Positions 1 to 7,010 of a DNA stretch of 7,935 nucleotides are shown here, piece after piece. The stretch lies in NCBI GenBank assembly GCA_900550205.1, contig URRJ01000087.1:1-7935 (forward strand). Reading direction: 5' to 3'. The position numbers were made by a program, and so were the translations under genes. This DNA comes from an uncultured Collinsella sp. (GTDB lineage Bacteria; Actinomycetota; Coriobacteriia; Coriobacteriales; Coriobacteriaceae). The number at the start of each line of letters is the position of its first letter. Position 1 is the stretch's first letter. The notes beneath the pieces were generated by a model. The model was not told the origin of the DNA. It was given only the letters and a program-made list of their open reading frames with translations, and did not search any database.

Positions 1-548
1 CCGTCCCCCCCCGCCGCGACGGTAGCGATGACGGGAATGTACTCGCTATCGAGCAAGCGCTCGATATAGTCGGTGTTGACGTGCGTGACCTTGCCCACGC
101 GGCCGAGCTCGGGGTCGAGCGGCTCGGCGATGAGCGTGCCGGCATCGCTGCCCGACACGCCCACGGCCAGGTTACCGTGCTGGTTGATGGCAGCGACCAG
201 CTCCTGGTTGACCTTGCCGCCCAGTACCTCGCGCACGATATCCATGGTATCCGGCGTGGTTACGCGCTGGCCGTTCTTAAATTCGACAGGGATGTCATAG
301 TGGCTGAGTGCTTCGTTGATGGCCTTGCCGCCGCCATGCACGATAACGGGGCGCATGCCGATGATCTTGAGCAGAACGATATCGCTCATCACGTCGCGGC
401 GCAGTTGCTCGTCGACCATGGCGGCTCCGCCGTACTTGATAACGACCGTCTTGCCGGTCAGGTTTTTAATCCACGGCAGCGCCTCGAACAGCAGCTGCGC
501 GGTCGCTTCGTTGGATTCGCTCGAACGACAATCGCGTGCGAATTTCAT
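1..548 (-). CDS. argB: Acetylglutamate kinase ArgB, 5' part (runs off window)
   Basis: ArgB phosphorylates N-acetyl-L-glutamate with ATP, the second step of the acetylated ornithine/arginine pathway in the cytoplasm. I translated 182 complete codons by hand from the ATG at 548. The remainder of this amino-acid-kinase protein lies beyond the window edge. Visible family motifs are IKYGGAAM (residues 37-44), the glycine-rich VHGGGKAIN (70-78), NGQRVTTPDTMD (92-103) and the GVSGSDAGTLIAE stretch (130-142). Some family members carry Lys where this protein has Ser134, and the position varies in the family. The start is supported by GAGG seven bases upstream of the ATG. It follows argJ after 81 bp in the same direction, so it is probably co-transcribed. 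A run of eight C (5-12) lies in the coding region close to the edge and is worth checking for sequencing error. Confidence 0.95.
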   Translation of the reverse strand, partial: MKFARDCRSSESNEATAQLLFEALPWIKNLTGKTVVIKYGGAAMVDEQLRRDVMSDIVLLKIIGMRPVIVHGGGKAINEALSHYDIPVEFKNGQRVTTPDTMDIVREVLGGKVNQELVAAINQHGNLAVGVSGSDAGTLIAEPLDPELGRVGKVTHVNTDYIERLLDSEYIPVIATVAAGGD

Positions 549-629
549 AGTCTGCCTCGTCTTTCGTGTAGCCATTGAGCCATGCCCCGCCGCTCGCAAT
601 CACACCGGGACGCACGGCACGCCCAGAAT

Positions 630-1895
630 CTAGGAACGGTAGTCACCGTTGATGGAGATATATTCGTGCGTGAGGTCGCAGGTCCACACGGTCGTCGCCG
701 CATCGCCTGCGCCGAGATCGGCCGAAATCACAATCTCGGGCGCCTCAAAACGTCGCAGGGCCTCGTCCTCATCGAAGGGGACCGTCAGGCCATCGCGACA
801 GACGGGCATGCCCATCATGTCGATGGAAACATCTTCCTGGTTAAACTTCACGCCGCACTTACCGAGTGCCATGGCAACGCGGCCCCAGTTGCAATCGTGT
901 CCGGCAATGCAGGTCTTGACGAGCGGAGAGTTGGCAACAGCGCGCGCCGCGATATCGGCCTCCTCGTCGTTAGCGGCGCCGGTAACATTAACCGTCACGA
1001 GCTTGGACGCGCCCTCGCCGTCGGCGGCGATGTTGCGCGCCAGGCTCTCGCACACCTCGTGCACGGCAAATGCCAACTCGTCAAAGGCATCAGTGCCCTC
1101 GACGATGGCCTCGGCATCCGCAGCGGCGCCGGAGGCAAGCATGATGCAGGTGTCGTTGGTCGAGGTATCGGAGTCGACCGTTACCTTGTTGAAGGTCTGT
1201 TTGACGGTCGAGAGCAGCAGAGCGTGGAGAGCCACCGGCTCGACGGGGGCATCGGTGGTAATGACCGAAATCATAGTGGCCATGTTGGGCATGATCATGC
1301 CCGAGCCCTTGCACATGCCACCCACCGTATAAGCGTTGCCCACATGGCCCGCGGCCTCGCTGCGGTAGCGAACGGCATACTCCTTGGAATGGGTATCGGT
1401 GGTCATGATGGCGCGGGCGGCATCGGCGCCACCATGAGCGGAGAGTGCCTCATAAGCTGCCGGAATCGCCGTCTCGAATGTGTCGATCGGCAGAATCTGA
1501 CCAATCACGCCCGTGGAGGCGACCAGGATTTGCTGAGGCTCGCAGCCGATGACCTGCGAGGCGATGCTGCACGTCTCGCGCGCGCAGGCAAGGCCCGTCT
1601 CGCCCGTGGCAGCGTTCGCGTTGCCGGAGTTGACCGAGACACCGGCGATGGTGCCATAGCCCTTATCGGCACCGCCCAGATTGGCGCGGCTCACCTGCAC
1701 AGGCGCTGCGCAAAAGCGGTTGGTCGTAAACACGCCGGCGCCGGGACAGGGCTTATCGGGCACGACGAGCGCGTAATCCAAGCGCTCGGGATTCTTGCGA
1801 AAACCTGCATGAATACCCGCGGCCTTAAAGCCGGCCGCTGCCGTAACGCCACCCTCGACGGCGCGAATCTTGATATCGAATTGCTCTGTATTCAT
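630..1895 (-). CDS. argJ: Ornithine acetyltransferase / N-acetylglutamate synthase ArgJ
   Basis: ArgJ moves the acetyl group from N-acetylornithine to glutamate, closing the acetyl cycle. Bifunctional members also use acetyl-CoA. The protein has 421 residues, a normal length. Family motifs are NSGNANA (89-95), STGVIG (127-132), and the autocleavage region KGSGMIMPNMATM (196-208). In the last, Thr207 is the expected nucleophile that becomes the N terminus of the beta chain. The C terminus has the conserved CDLTHEYISINGDYR (406-420). The ATG at 1895 has AAGGA very close upstream and a second AAGGAG 11 bases upstream, so either could act as ribosome binding site. It lies between argC (134 bp upstream) and argB. 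Whether this enzyme is mono- or bifunctional cannot be read from the sequence. If no argA/argE equivalent exists elsewhere, bifunctionality would be expected (inference). Confidence 0.96.
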   Translation of the reverse strand: MNTEQFDIKIRAVEGGVTAAAGFKAAGIHAGFRKNPERLDYALVVPDKPCPGAGVFTTNRFCAAPVQVSRANLGGADKGYGTIAGVSVNSGNANAATGETGLACARETCSIASQVIGCEPQQILVASTGVIGQILPIDTFETAIPAAYEALSAHGGADAARAIMTTDTHSKEYAVRYRSEAAGHVGNAYTVGGMCKGSGMIMPNMATMISVITTDAPVEPVALHALLLSTVKQTFNKVTVDSDTSTNDTCIMLASGAAADAEAIVEGTDAFDELAFAVHEVCESLARNIAADGEGASKLVTVNVTGAANDEEADIAARAVANSPLVKTCIAGHDCNWGRVAMALGKCGVKFNQEDVSIDMMGMPVCRDGLTVPFDEDEALRRFEAPEIVISADLGAGDAATTVWTCDLTHEYISINGDYRS

Positions 1896-1921
1896 CGTCC
1901 TTACGACTCCTTATATCAAAC

Positions 1922-2001
1922 AAAAAACGGGCATCGGCTGGCACGCCATACCGGTCGCAATTACTAGACCAGCTTAAAAGTGGCGCCCCACTCGATACCC
2001 G
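1922..2001 (-). other. Structured argC-argJ spacer RNA with U-tract (possible attenuator or processing site)
   Basis: The 134-bp argC-argJ gap can fold, on the minus-strand transcript, into a three-way junction. The closing helix pairs 1993-2001 with 1928-1936 (nine pairs, one a G-U). Directly stacked on it are a hairpin with a perfect 5-bp stem and four-base loop (1979-1992) and a second arm closed by 1969-1973 with 1937-1941. An alternative arm with a 6-bp stem (CUGGUC with GACCGG) is also possible. The closing helix is followed at once by six U (1922-1927), then GUUU. The wobble pair forms only in the minus-strand RNA, which agrees with the direction of transcription. Hand folding only; function is inferred. 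Confidence 0.4.
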
Positions 2002-2029
2002 ACTACCAAATCGTCAACAATCGAATGTG

Positions 2030-3100
2030 CTACACCGGGCACGCCACTGTGGGCAAACCTCGTCGCTCGTCAAAACCAAAGACGATGTTGGCGCACTGGA
2101 CCGCCTGACCCGCAGCACCCTTGCACAGATTGTCGATGGCACCTGTCGCCACCAGCACGCCCGCGCGCTTGTTGAGCGCAAGGCCAATCTGGGCGGCATT
2201 GGTGCCGACGACCGAGGCCGTCTTGGGCTGCTGGCCGGCATCGAGCACGCGCACAAAGGTGCGACCGGCGTAGAACTGCTTGTAATGGTCGACGACGTCC
2301 TCAAGGGCCAACGTGTCGAGAGCCTGCGGCACGAGCGGCAGCGTCACCGTGGAGAGCAGACCGCGCTTGAGCGGTGCCAGATGCGGGGTGAAGACGATGC
2401 GGTCGGCCAGGCCAAGTATCTGCTCGATCTCGGGCGTATGACGATGCTTGCCCACGCCATAGGCCTCCAGATTCTCATCCGCGCTGCAAAAATGCGTACG
2501 GGCGTTGCAGGACTTACCGGCACCCGTCACGCCGCTGATAGCGTCGACGATCACGGGGCCGCTCTGGGCAACCCAGCCGGCACGCACGGCGGGCGCGGCA
2601 GCAAGACTCGTTGCGGTGGGATAGCAGCCGGCGCAGGCGACCAGCACGGACTTGCCATCAGCATAGTCGGATGCGGCGGTCTCCAGGTCCCGACAGAACA
2701 GCTCGGGCAGACCAAAAGCACGGGTCTTGAGCAGCTCGGGGCTCGTGTGCTCGGCGGCATACCATGCCTCGAACACGGCCGGATCGCTCAGGCGGTAGTC
2801 GGCAGACAAGTCGAAGCAGGAAACGCCTGCGGCAAGCAGGGCGGGCACCTGCGCCATGGCGGCGGTGTGCGGCACGGCCAAAAAGACAGCGTCGCAGGAT
2901 GTAAGCTCGGGAGCATCGTGCGTCGTGAAGACAAGATCGCTCACGCCGGCGAAACTCGGATACACCGCGGACAGCGGTTGGCCGGCATCGGCGTTGGACG
3001 TGATGGCAACAAGTTCAAACTCGGGATGGCCGAGTACGAGGCGAATGAGCTCGGCACCGGCATATCCTGCTGCACCGACGATTCCAACCTTTAAAGACAT
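2030..3100 (-). CDS. argC: N-acetyl-gamma-glutamyl-phosphate reductase ArgC
   Basis: ArgC reduces N-acetylglutamyl phosphate to N-acetylglutamate semialdehyde with NADPH, the third step toward ornithine. The product has 356 residues, normal for the family. The N terminus is a Rossmann fold with the nucleotide-binding pattern VGIVGAAGYAGAEL (5-18). The dehydrogenase/dimerisation domain holds the signature ACAGCYPT (155-162), with Cys159 as the expected catalytic thiol. The HRHTPEIEQ stretch (219-227) supplies the likely catalytic His221. The ending NIVFGFDERRGLP (338-350) is also typical. The ATG at 3100 is preceded by AAGGAG at six bases. It is the first gene of the arg cluster, and the tandem ArgR-like boxes upstream suggest arginine repression of the whole unit. 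Confidence 0.97.
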   Translation of the reverse strand: MSLKVGIVGAAGYAGAELIRLVLGHPEFELVAITSNADAGQPLSAVYPSFAGVSDLVFTTHDAPELTSCDAVFLAVPHTAAMAQVPALLAAGVSCFDLSADYRLSDPAVFEAWYAAEHTSPELLKTRAFGLPELFCRDLETAASDYADGKSVLVACAGCYPTATSLAAAPAVRAGWVAQSGPVIVDAISGVTGAGKSCNARTHFCSADENLEAYGVGKHRHTPEIEQILGLADRIVFTPHLAPLKRGLLSTVTLPLVPQALDTLALEDVVDHYKQFYAGRTFVRVLDAGQQPKTASVVGTNAAQIGLALNKRAGVLVATGAIDNLCKGAAGQAVQCANIVFGFDERRGLPTVACPV

Positions 3101-3186
3101 ATCGGACTCCTTGTCTGCAGTTTATGCACCAATGCGCATCCCGCACCCGTCGTTATGAGGTGGGTTGAAACTTTAGCACCAAAAGA

Positions 3187-3221
3187 TGCATATATACGCA
3201 AATCTTTTGCATATTCATGCA
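3187..3221 (-). promoter_or_regulatory. Tandem ArgR-like operators (ARG boxes) upstream of argC
   Basis: On the minus strand two related 14-bp imperfect palindromes occur: TGCATGAATATGCA (3208-3221) and TGCGTATATATGCA (3187-3200). Their centres are exactly 21 bp apart, about two helical turns, which is the spacing known for paired ARG boxes bound by an ArgR hexamer. They sit 87-121 bp upstream of the argC start in an AT-rich patch. A weaker 16-bp palindrome at 3124-3139 could be a third site. No convincing -35/-10 pair was resolved here; the TATATA inside the proximal box is AT-rich enough to be part of a -10. ArgR control is inferred from motif and context. Confidence 0.6.
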
Positions 3222-3258
3222 TTGAAACAAACCAGACACATTCACGCGAAGGAATTGA

Positions 3259-3320
3259 CAAATAACAATGGGCTCCACATCGCCCGGTGCACCTTGCGGT
3301 GCCGTTGCGATGTGGAGCCC
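3259..3320 (-). terminator. Intrinsic terminator of the ribU-ecf-PNPOx operon
   Basis: A perfect 14-bp inverted repeat (3270-3283 with 3307-3320, arm GGGCTCCACATCGC) encloses 23 nt. Within the loop is a second perfect 5-bp hairpin with loop TTGC (3289-3302). In the minus direction the stem is followed by ATTGTTATTTG, a U-rich tract; the plus direction has no U-tract after the stem. It lies 46 bp after the stop of the last flavin-operon gene and upstream of the argC operators, so it separates the two transcription units. Confidence 0.8.
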
Positions 3321-3366
3321 GACACAGACGGGTATTTAAATTGTTGGGGCCGGCGGGAGAACTCTT

Positions 3367-3777
3367 TTAGAGCTCGACCGGCACCCATTCGTCGTGGTTG
3401 CAGATGAAGGCCTCCGGCTCCTCGACGCTAAAGAAGACGAGCGTGGGGTCGCCTGCGCCCTCATAATGCTCGCCCAAACGCTCCAGATGCTTCCAGCCGG
3501 CCTCGCGCATATCGGGGGCAGCCTGATCATCCAAGCCCGCGCGTCCGCGCAAAATGAGCCAGCCATGGCCCGGCCACCAGCTCGTGGCCTCAAAGCGCTG
3601 GTTTTGCAGCAGCTCCTGCCACACATCTTTGGTGCGTGCCGTCACAAACCACAGCTTGCCGTCCTGAATCTGTGCAAACGAAAACGGACGCACGTGCGGC
3701 TGCCCATCCACGCTCGTCGCCAGATACCACGCCGGCACCGACGTCAGATACTCCAACACCGTATTCAATCCGTCCAC
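3367..3777 (-). CDS. PNPOx-like FMN-binding split-barrel protein (paralogue A)
   Basis: This is a small protein (136 residues from the chosen start) of the pyridoxamine-5'-phosphate-oxidase-like superfamily, whose members usually bind FMN, sometimes another flavin or haem, in a dimeric split barrel. Recognisable parts are PAWYLATSVDGQPHVRPFSF (15-34), DGKLWFVTARTKDVWQEL (39-56), GWLILRGRA (72-80) and the ending LVFFSVEEPEAF (113-124). The substrate is unknown and true PNP oxidase activity is unlikely at this length. Start choice: an open frame extends to a GTG at 3792, but AGGAGG lies at 3782-3787 inside that extension. The GTG at 3777, four bases after it, is therefore preferred. There is no ATG start. 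It lies 51 bp after its paralogue and is the last gene before the terminator. It belongs to the FMN-riboswitch operon by position, which supports a flavin-related role (inference). Confidence 0.85.
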   Translation of the reverse strand: MDGLNTVLEYLTSVPAWYLATSVDGQPHVRPFSFAQIQDGKLWFVTARTKDVWQELLQNQRFEATSWWPGHGWLILRGRAGLDDQAAPDMREAGWKHLERLGEHYEGAGDPTLVFFSVEEPEAFICNHDEWVPVEL

Positions 3778-3828
3778 GTTTCCTCCTGTCACTAGCCAAT
3801 TTGGAACGGGTAGTTCATTTGAGACGCG

Positions 3829-4275
3829 CTAGAGCTCCAGACGCTCTTCGCTGCCGTCGATATCGCAGAAGCGGGCGACGATATTGCGAACCGAGAAAAA
3901 CGCAAGGCGACCGTCGTTGGCGCTCTCGTGATTCTCGCCAATGCCCACCATGTGCTTAAAGCCAGCTTCGCGAACGCGGTCGCTCACTACCGCATCGTCC
4001 TCGAGCGCAGCCTCGCCGGTCAATACGATCCAGCACTCCCCCGGTTTCCAGCCCGAAAGCTCAAACTTGGGGTTCGCGCCGAGCTCTGCCCACACGTCCT
4101 TGTCGCGCGACGTGCAAAACCACAGCTTGCCGTTATCGACCATGGCAAACGAAAACGGCCTTACGCGCGGCTGATGCCCATCGTTCGCATCAGTCGTAGC
4201 CAGAAACCACGCGGGGATGCGCCTGAGGTATGTGCAGGCGCGCTCGAGTTGGGCCGTGCGGTCGATATCGGTCAT
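3829..4275 (-). CDS. PNPOx-like FMN-binding split-barrel protein (paralogue B)
   Basis: This 148-residue protein is a clear paralogue of its downstream neighbour. The two share PAW(F/Y)LAT, VRPFSFA, GKLWF, T..KDVW.EL, REAG.KH and FFSV in the same order. Here these fall at about residues 21-27, 38-44, 49-53, 55-65, 102-108 and 126-129. The fold is the PNPOx-like split barrel, with the VRPFSF and GKLWF strands being those that contact the flavin phosphate and ring in characterised relatives (family knowledge). Small stand-alone members include NimA/NimC-like reductases and general flavin-binding proteins, so no substrate can be named. The ATG at 4275 has AAGGGA six bases upstream. It begins 30 bp after ecfT stops, same strand, with no terminator seen between, so co-transcription with the riboflavin importer is likely. 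Confidence 0.88.
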   Translation of the reverse strand: MTDIDRTAQLERACTYLRRIPAWFLATTDANDGHQPRVRPFSFAMVDNGKLWFCTSRDKDVWAELGANPKFELSGWKPGECWIVLTGEAALEDDAVVSDRVREAGFKHMVGIGENHESANDGRLAFFSVRNIVARFCDIDGSEERLEL

Positions 4276-4305
4276 AGGAATCCCTTTCTTGCGCTCGAAT
4301 CGCGC

Positions 4306-5106
4306 CTAAACAAGTTGAAGATTGATGACGATGACGCAGATGAGCAGCAACGCCGTCACCACCGCCGCCAACGCATCGCCGCGGCAAAATGCAAGCGCAT
4401 GCAGTCGCGTACGCCCCTGCTCGCCATGGTAGCAACGTGCATCCATAGCGGCAGAGAGTGTCTCGGCATGACGAAACACACCCGTGAACAGCGGAATTGC
4501 CACGCTGGCGAGCATGCGTACGCCGCCGAGCGGACCGCCCGTCACGCGCGCGCCGCGACTTGCCTGCGCGTCCGCAGTCTGCTTCATCTCGGTGGCAAAC
4601 TGCGGCATAAAGCGCAGCGCGATGCCCATGATCATGCCGAGCTCGTGTGCCGGGAGCCCCACGCGCGCAAGTGGCGCGAGCAAACGCTCAAAGCCTGCAG
4701 TGAGATCGAGCGTGGGCGTGGTGAGTGTAATGGCGCTCATGCCGGCCATCATCAGGGTCAGGCGGCACGCCATAAACCCGGCGGAATGCAGCGAGCCCTC
4801 GCTTATCTGCAGAAAGCCGAGCTGCCACAGGATCAGCCCGCTCTGGTCGGTAAATAGGTTGAGCACCGCGACCACCACGACAATCGCCAGCAGCGGCGCC
4901 ATCGATGACAGGACGCGGCGAAGCGGCACCCGGGACACGGTATAGATCAGCACAATGAAAATTGCGACCGGGACCAGTCCGCGGAAGCTACTGACCGTGA
5001 GCGTCGTGATCAGAAACACAAAGCCCAAGAGCAACTTGGTTCGCGGGTCCAGGCGGTGGATTGCACTATCGCCGGGATAGTAGCTGCCGAACGAAAACGC
5101 CTCCAT
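4306..5106 (-). CDS. ecfT: ECF transporter transmembrane component EcfT
   Basis: EcfT is the membrane scaffold that joins the two ATPase domains to the substrate-binding S-component. Length is 266 residues, typical for the family. The N terminus carries the family pattern SAIHRLDPRTKLL (14-26), followed by hydrophobic segments at about 25-58, 70-85 and 108-130. A long cytoplasmic coupling region carries the two arginine signatures that engage the ATPases: AQASRG (180-185, Arg184) and AMDARCY (220-226, Arg224). A last hydrophobic helix spans about 244-264. The Cys after the second Arg replaces the Gly or Ser often seen. The start overlaps the ecfA stop as TAATG (one shared base), so translation is probably coupled. 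All parts needed for an energising module are present with the fused ATPase. Confidence 0.95.
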   Translation of the reverse strand: MEAFSFGSYYPGDSAIHRLDPRTKLLLGFVFLITTLTVSSFRGLVPVAIFIVLIYTVSRVPLRRVLSSMAPLLAIVVVVAVLNLFTDQSGLILWQLGFLQISEGSLHSAGFMACRLTLMMAGMSAITLTTPTLDLTAGFERLLAPLARVGLPAHELGMIMGIALRFMPQFATEMKQTADAQASRGARVTGGPLGGVRMLASVAIPLFTGVFRHAETLSAAMDARCYHGEQGRTRLHALAFCRGDALAAVVTALLLICVIVINLQLV

Positions 5107-7010
5107 TAGCAGCCCTCCTCTCGCGCGATCGTTTCGGATTTGGCCTTGTCCGAGACGTTAGAAGAACCGTCTGAGCGACCGATCAGCAAATCTGCCAACT
5201 CGTCGGCCAACGACTCAACCGTATAGAGCCCGTCGCAACGCAGCGGCACGCCTGCCTTCGCAAGCGCCAGTGCCATGCGTTGAGCAGCGGGAACGCCCAA
5301 ACCGATCGATTTAAGCTCATCCGCATGCGCAAAAACCTGAGCGGGCGTGCCCTCGGCAAACACCGCGCCTTCGTTCATCACAACGACGCGGTCGCAGCAA
5401 TTGGCCAGGTCATCCATACTGTGCGAAACCATGACAACGGTCAGGCCCTCATCATGAAGACGGCCAATGAGCTCCAGGAAATCCCTGCGGGCCGCCGGAT
5501 CGAGACCTGCCATGGGCTCATCGAGTACCAGGACCTCGGGCTCCATAGCGAGCACGCCGGCAAACGCCACGCGCCGCTGCTGTCCGCCCGAGAGTTCAAA
5601 GGGACTCTTGTCGCCTATCGTGGCAAGGTCGAGGCCCACGCGAGTGAGCGATGACGCAACGCGGCGCGCGACCTCGTCTTGCGACAGGCCAAGGTTGTGC
5701 GGACCAAATGCCACGTCCTGCACCACGGTCTCGGCAAACAGCTGGCGCTCGGGATACTGAAACACCACGCCGACCTTAGCCTTAACCGCGGCGGCGTCTT
5801 TCTTGCTTGATAGGTCGAGCCCCAGCGCGCAAACGCTCCCCTCCTGCGGACGGATTAATCCGTTGAGGTGCTGGACCAGTGTGGATTTACCCGAACCGGT
5901 ATGGCCTGCTAGCCCCAGGAACTCGCCGCGACGCACCGTCAAAGACACGTCGCGCAGTGCCCACGGGCTGCTGGGGTCGTTTCCCCAGAGAGCCTGTTTG
6001 TTCGATTTGCCCGCAGCGGCCGAGTGTTTATGCCAGCGACGGCGCTCGCGCGGACTGAGCGAATAACTGTATGAAACATGGGATAGCTCGATGACGGGCT
6101 CCGACGCGTTGTCCTTGTTGTCTGCCGGAATAGTGCCGTCGGCAATTTCCAACTGGGATGCGGAAGGCTGCCCCGCAGTGCCCGCCTCACTTCGCTCGGT
6201 ATAGGCCCGCGCAACCTCGGCAACCATATCCGCCTCGCGCACCTGCGCGTGAACGGGCACACCCTTCTCACGAAGTGCCATGCCCAAACGGCACGACTCC
6301 GGCATGTCCAGGTTGAGCTGCGCAAGTTCATCTGCCCGTGTCAGAATCTCCTCGGGAGTACCGAGCATGGCAACTCGTCCCGTCTGAAACACCGCGACTC
6401 GATCAGCCTCGGCGGCCTCTTCCATAAAGTGCGTAATCATCACGATGGTCATGCCGCGATCATGCAACGCGCGGCAAGCCTTCATAAGGCCCTTACGTCC
6501 ACGCGGATCGAGCATCGAGGACGCTTCATCCAAGATGAGCACGCGCGGTTCCATGGCAAGCACGCCAGCAAGCGCCACGCGTTGCTTTTGGCCACCCGAG
6601 AGCGCGTGGGTCTCGTGGCGCTCAAAGCCCACAAGGCCCACGCCCTTCAGCGCCTCGCGTACGCGCTGCGCAATTTGCGCCGATGACACGCCGAGGTTTT
6701 CGGGACCAAACGCAACGTCATCTTCGACAAGCGTTGCCACCAGCTGATCGTCGGGATTCTGGAACACCATGCCCGCGGTCGAACGAATGTCATAGACCAG
6801 CTCGGAGTCGGACGCATCCATGCCGTTGATACGCACCGTGCCCGCATCGGGCTGCAGCAGCGCATTCAGATGCTTGGCAAATGTCGACTTGCCCGACCCA
6901 TTGCCGCCGAGGATGCAGAAAAACTCGCCATCCTCGATGGTCAGATCGATGCCGTCGAGTGCTTTCGTAGCGCCGTCGTAGCTAAATGAGATGCCCCGAC
7001 ACTCAATCAT
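5106..7010 (-). CDS. ecfA: Fused ECF ATPase EcfA1-EcfA2
   Basis: One 634-residue chain carries two complete ABC ATPase domains that power the ECF importer. Domain 1 (about 1-275) has Walker A GGNGSGKST (35-43), Q-loop VFQNPDDQ (82-89), signature LSGGQKQR (137-144), Walker B VLILDEASSMLD (157-168) and switch His194; the DEASSMLD form resembles EcfA1. Domain 2 (about 305-634) has Walker A GHTGSGKST (369-377), Q-loop FQYPERQLF (417-425), signature LSGGQQRR (473-480), Walker B VLVLDEPMAGLD (493-504) and switch His530, resembling EcfA2. All catalytic residues are intact in both halves. The halves are joined by a low-complexity linker (about 275-303). An additional basic, Ser-rich stretch (about 317-348) sits inside domain 2 between its first two strands. 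EcfA1 and EcfA2 are normally separate proteins of about 280 residues each. The start overlaps the ribU stop as ATGA. Confidence 0.96.
   Translation of the reverse strand: MIECRGISFSYDGATKALDGIDLTIEDGEFFCILGGNGSGKSTFAKHLNALLQPDAGTVRINGMDASDSELVYDIRSTAGMVFQNPDDQLVATLVEDDVAFGPENLGVSSAQIAQRVREALKGVGLVGFERHETHALSGGQKQRVALAGVLAMEPRVLILDEASSMLDPRGRKGLMKACRALHDRGMTIVMITHFMEEAAEADRVAVFQTGRVAMLGTPEEILTRADELAQLNLDMPESCRLGMALREKGVPVHAQVREADMVAEVARAYTERSEAGTAGQPSASQLEIADGTIPADNKDNASEPVIELSHVSYSYSLSPRERRRWHKHSAAAGKSNKQALWGNDPSSPWALRDVSLTVRRGEFLGLAGHTGSGKSTLVQHLNGLIRPQEGSVCALGLDLSSKKDAAAVKAKVGVVFQYPERQLFAETVVQDVAFGPHNLGLSQDEVARRVASSLTRVGLDLATIGDKSPFELSGGQQRRVAFAGVLAMEPEVLVLDEPMAGLDPAARRDFLELIGRLHDEGLTVVMVSHSMDDLANCCDRVVVMNEGAVFAEGTPAQVFAHADELKSIGLGVPAAQRMALALAKAGVPLRCDGLYTVESLADELADLLIGRSDGSSNVSDKAKSETIAREEGC

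Noticed and set aside
1896..1935. Separate promoter before argJ (TATAAG as -10)
   Set aside because: No acceptable -35 stands 16-18 bp upstream, and transcription would start inside the ribosome binding region.
582..1967. Long plus-strand open frame (461 codons) opposite argJ
   Set aside because: It mirrors argJ on the other strand, has a His/Gly/Arg-rich composition typical of antisense frames in GC-rich DNA, and has no family motif.
2027..3094. Plus-strand open frame (355 codons) opposite argC
   Set aside because: Antisense shadow of argC, which carries all expected catalytic motifs.
3101..3366. T-box or other amino-acid-sensing leader before argC
   Set aside because: No T-box consensus or antiterminator was seen. 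The hairpin here is a terminator of the upstream operon and lies upstream of the operators.
3928..4857. Plus-strand open frame across paralogue B and ecfT
   Set aside because: It covers two well-supported genes and their spacer on the opposite strand and shows only low-complexity basic residues.
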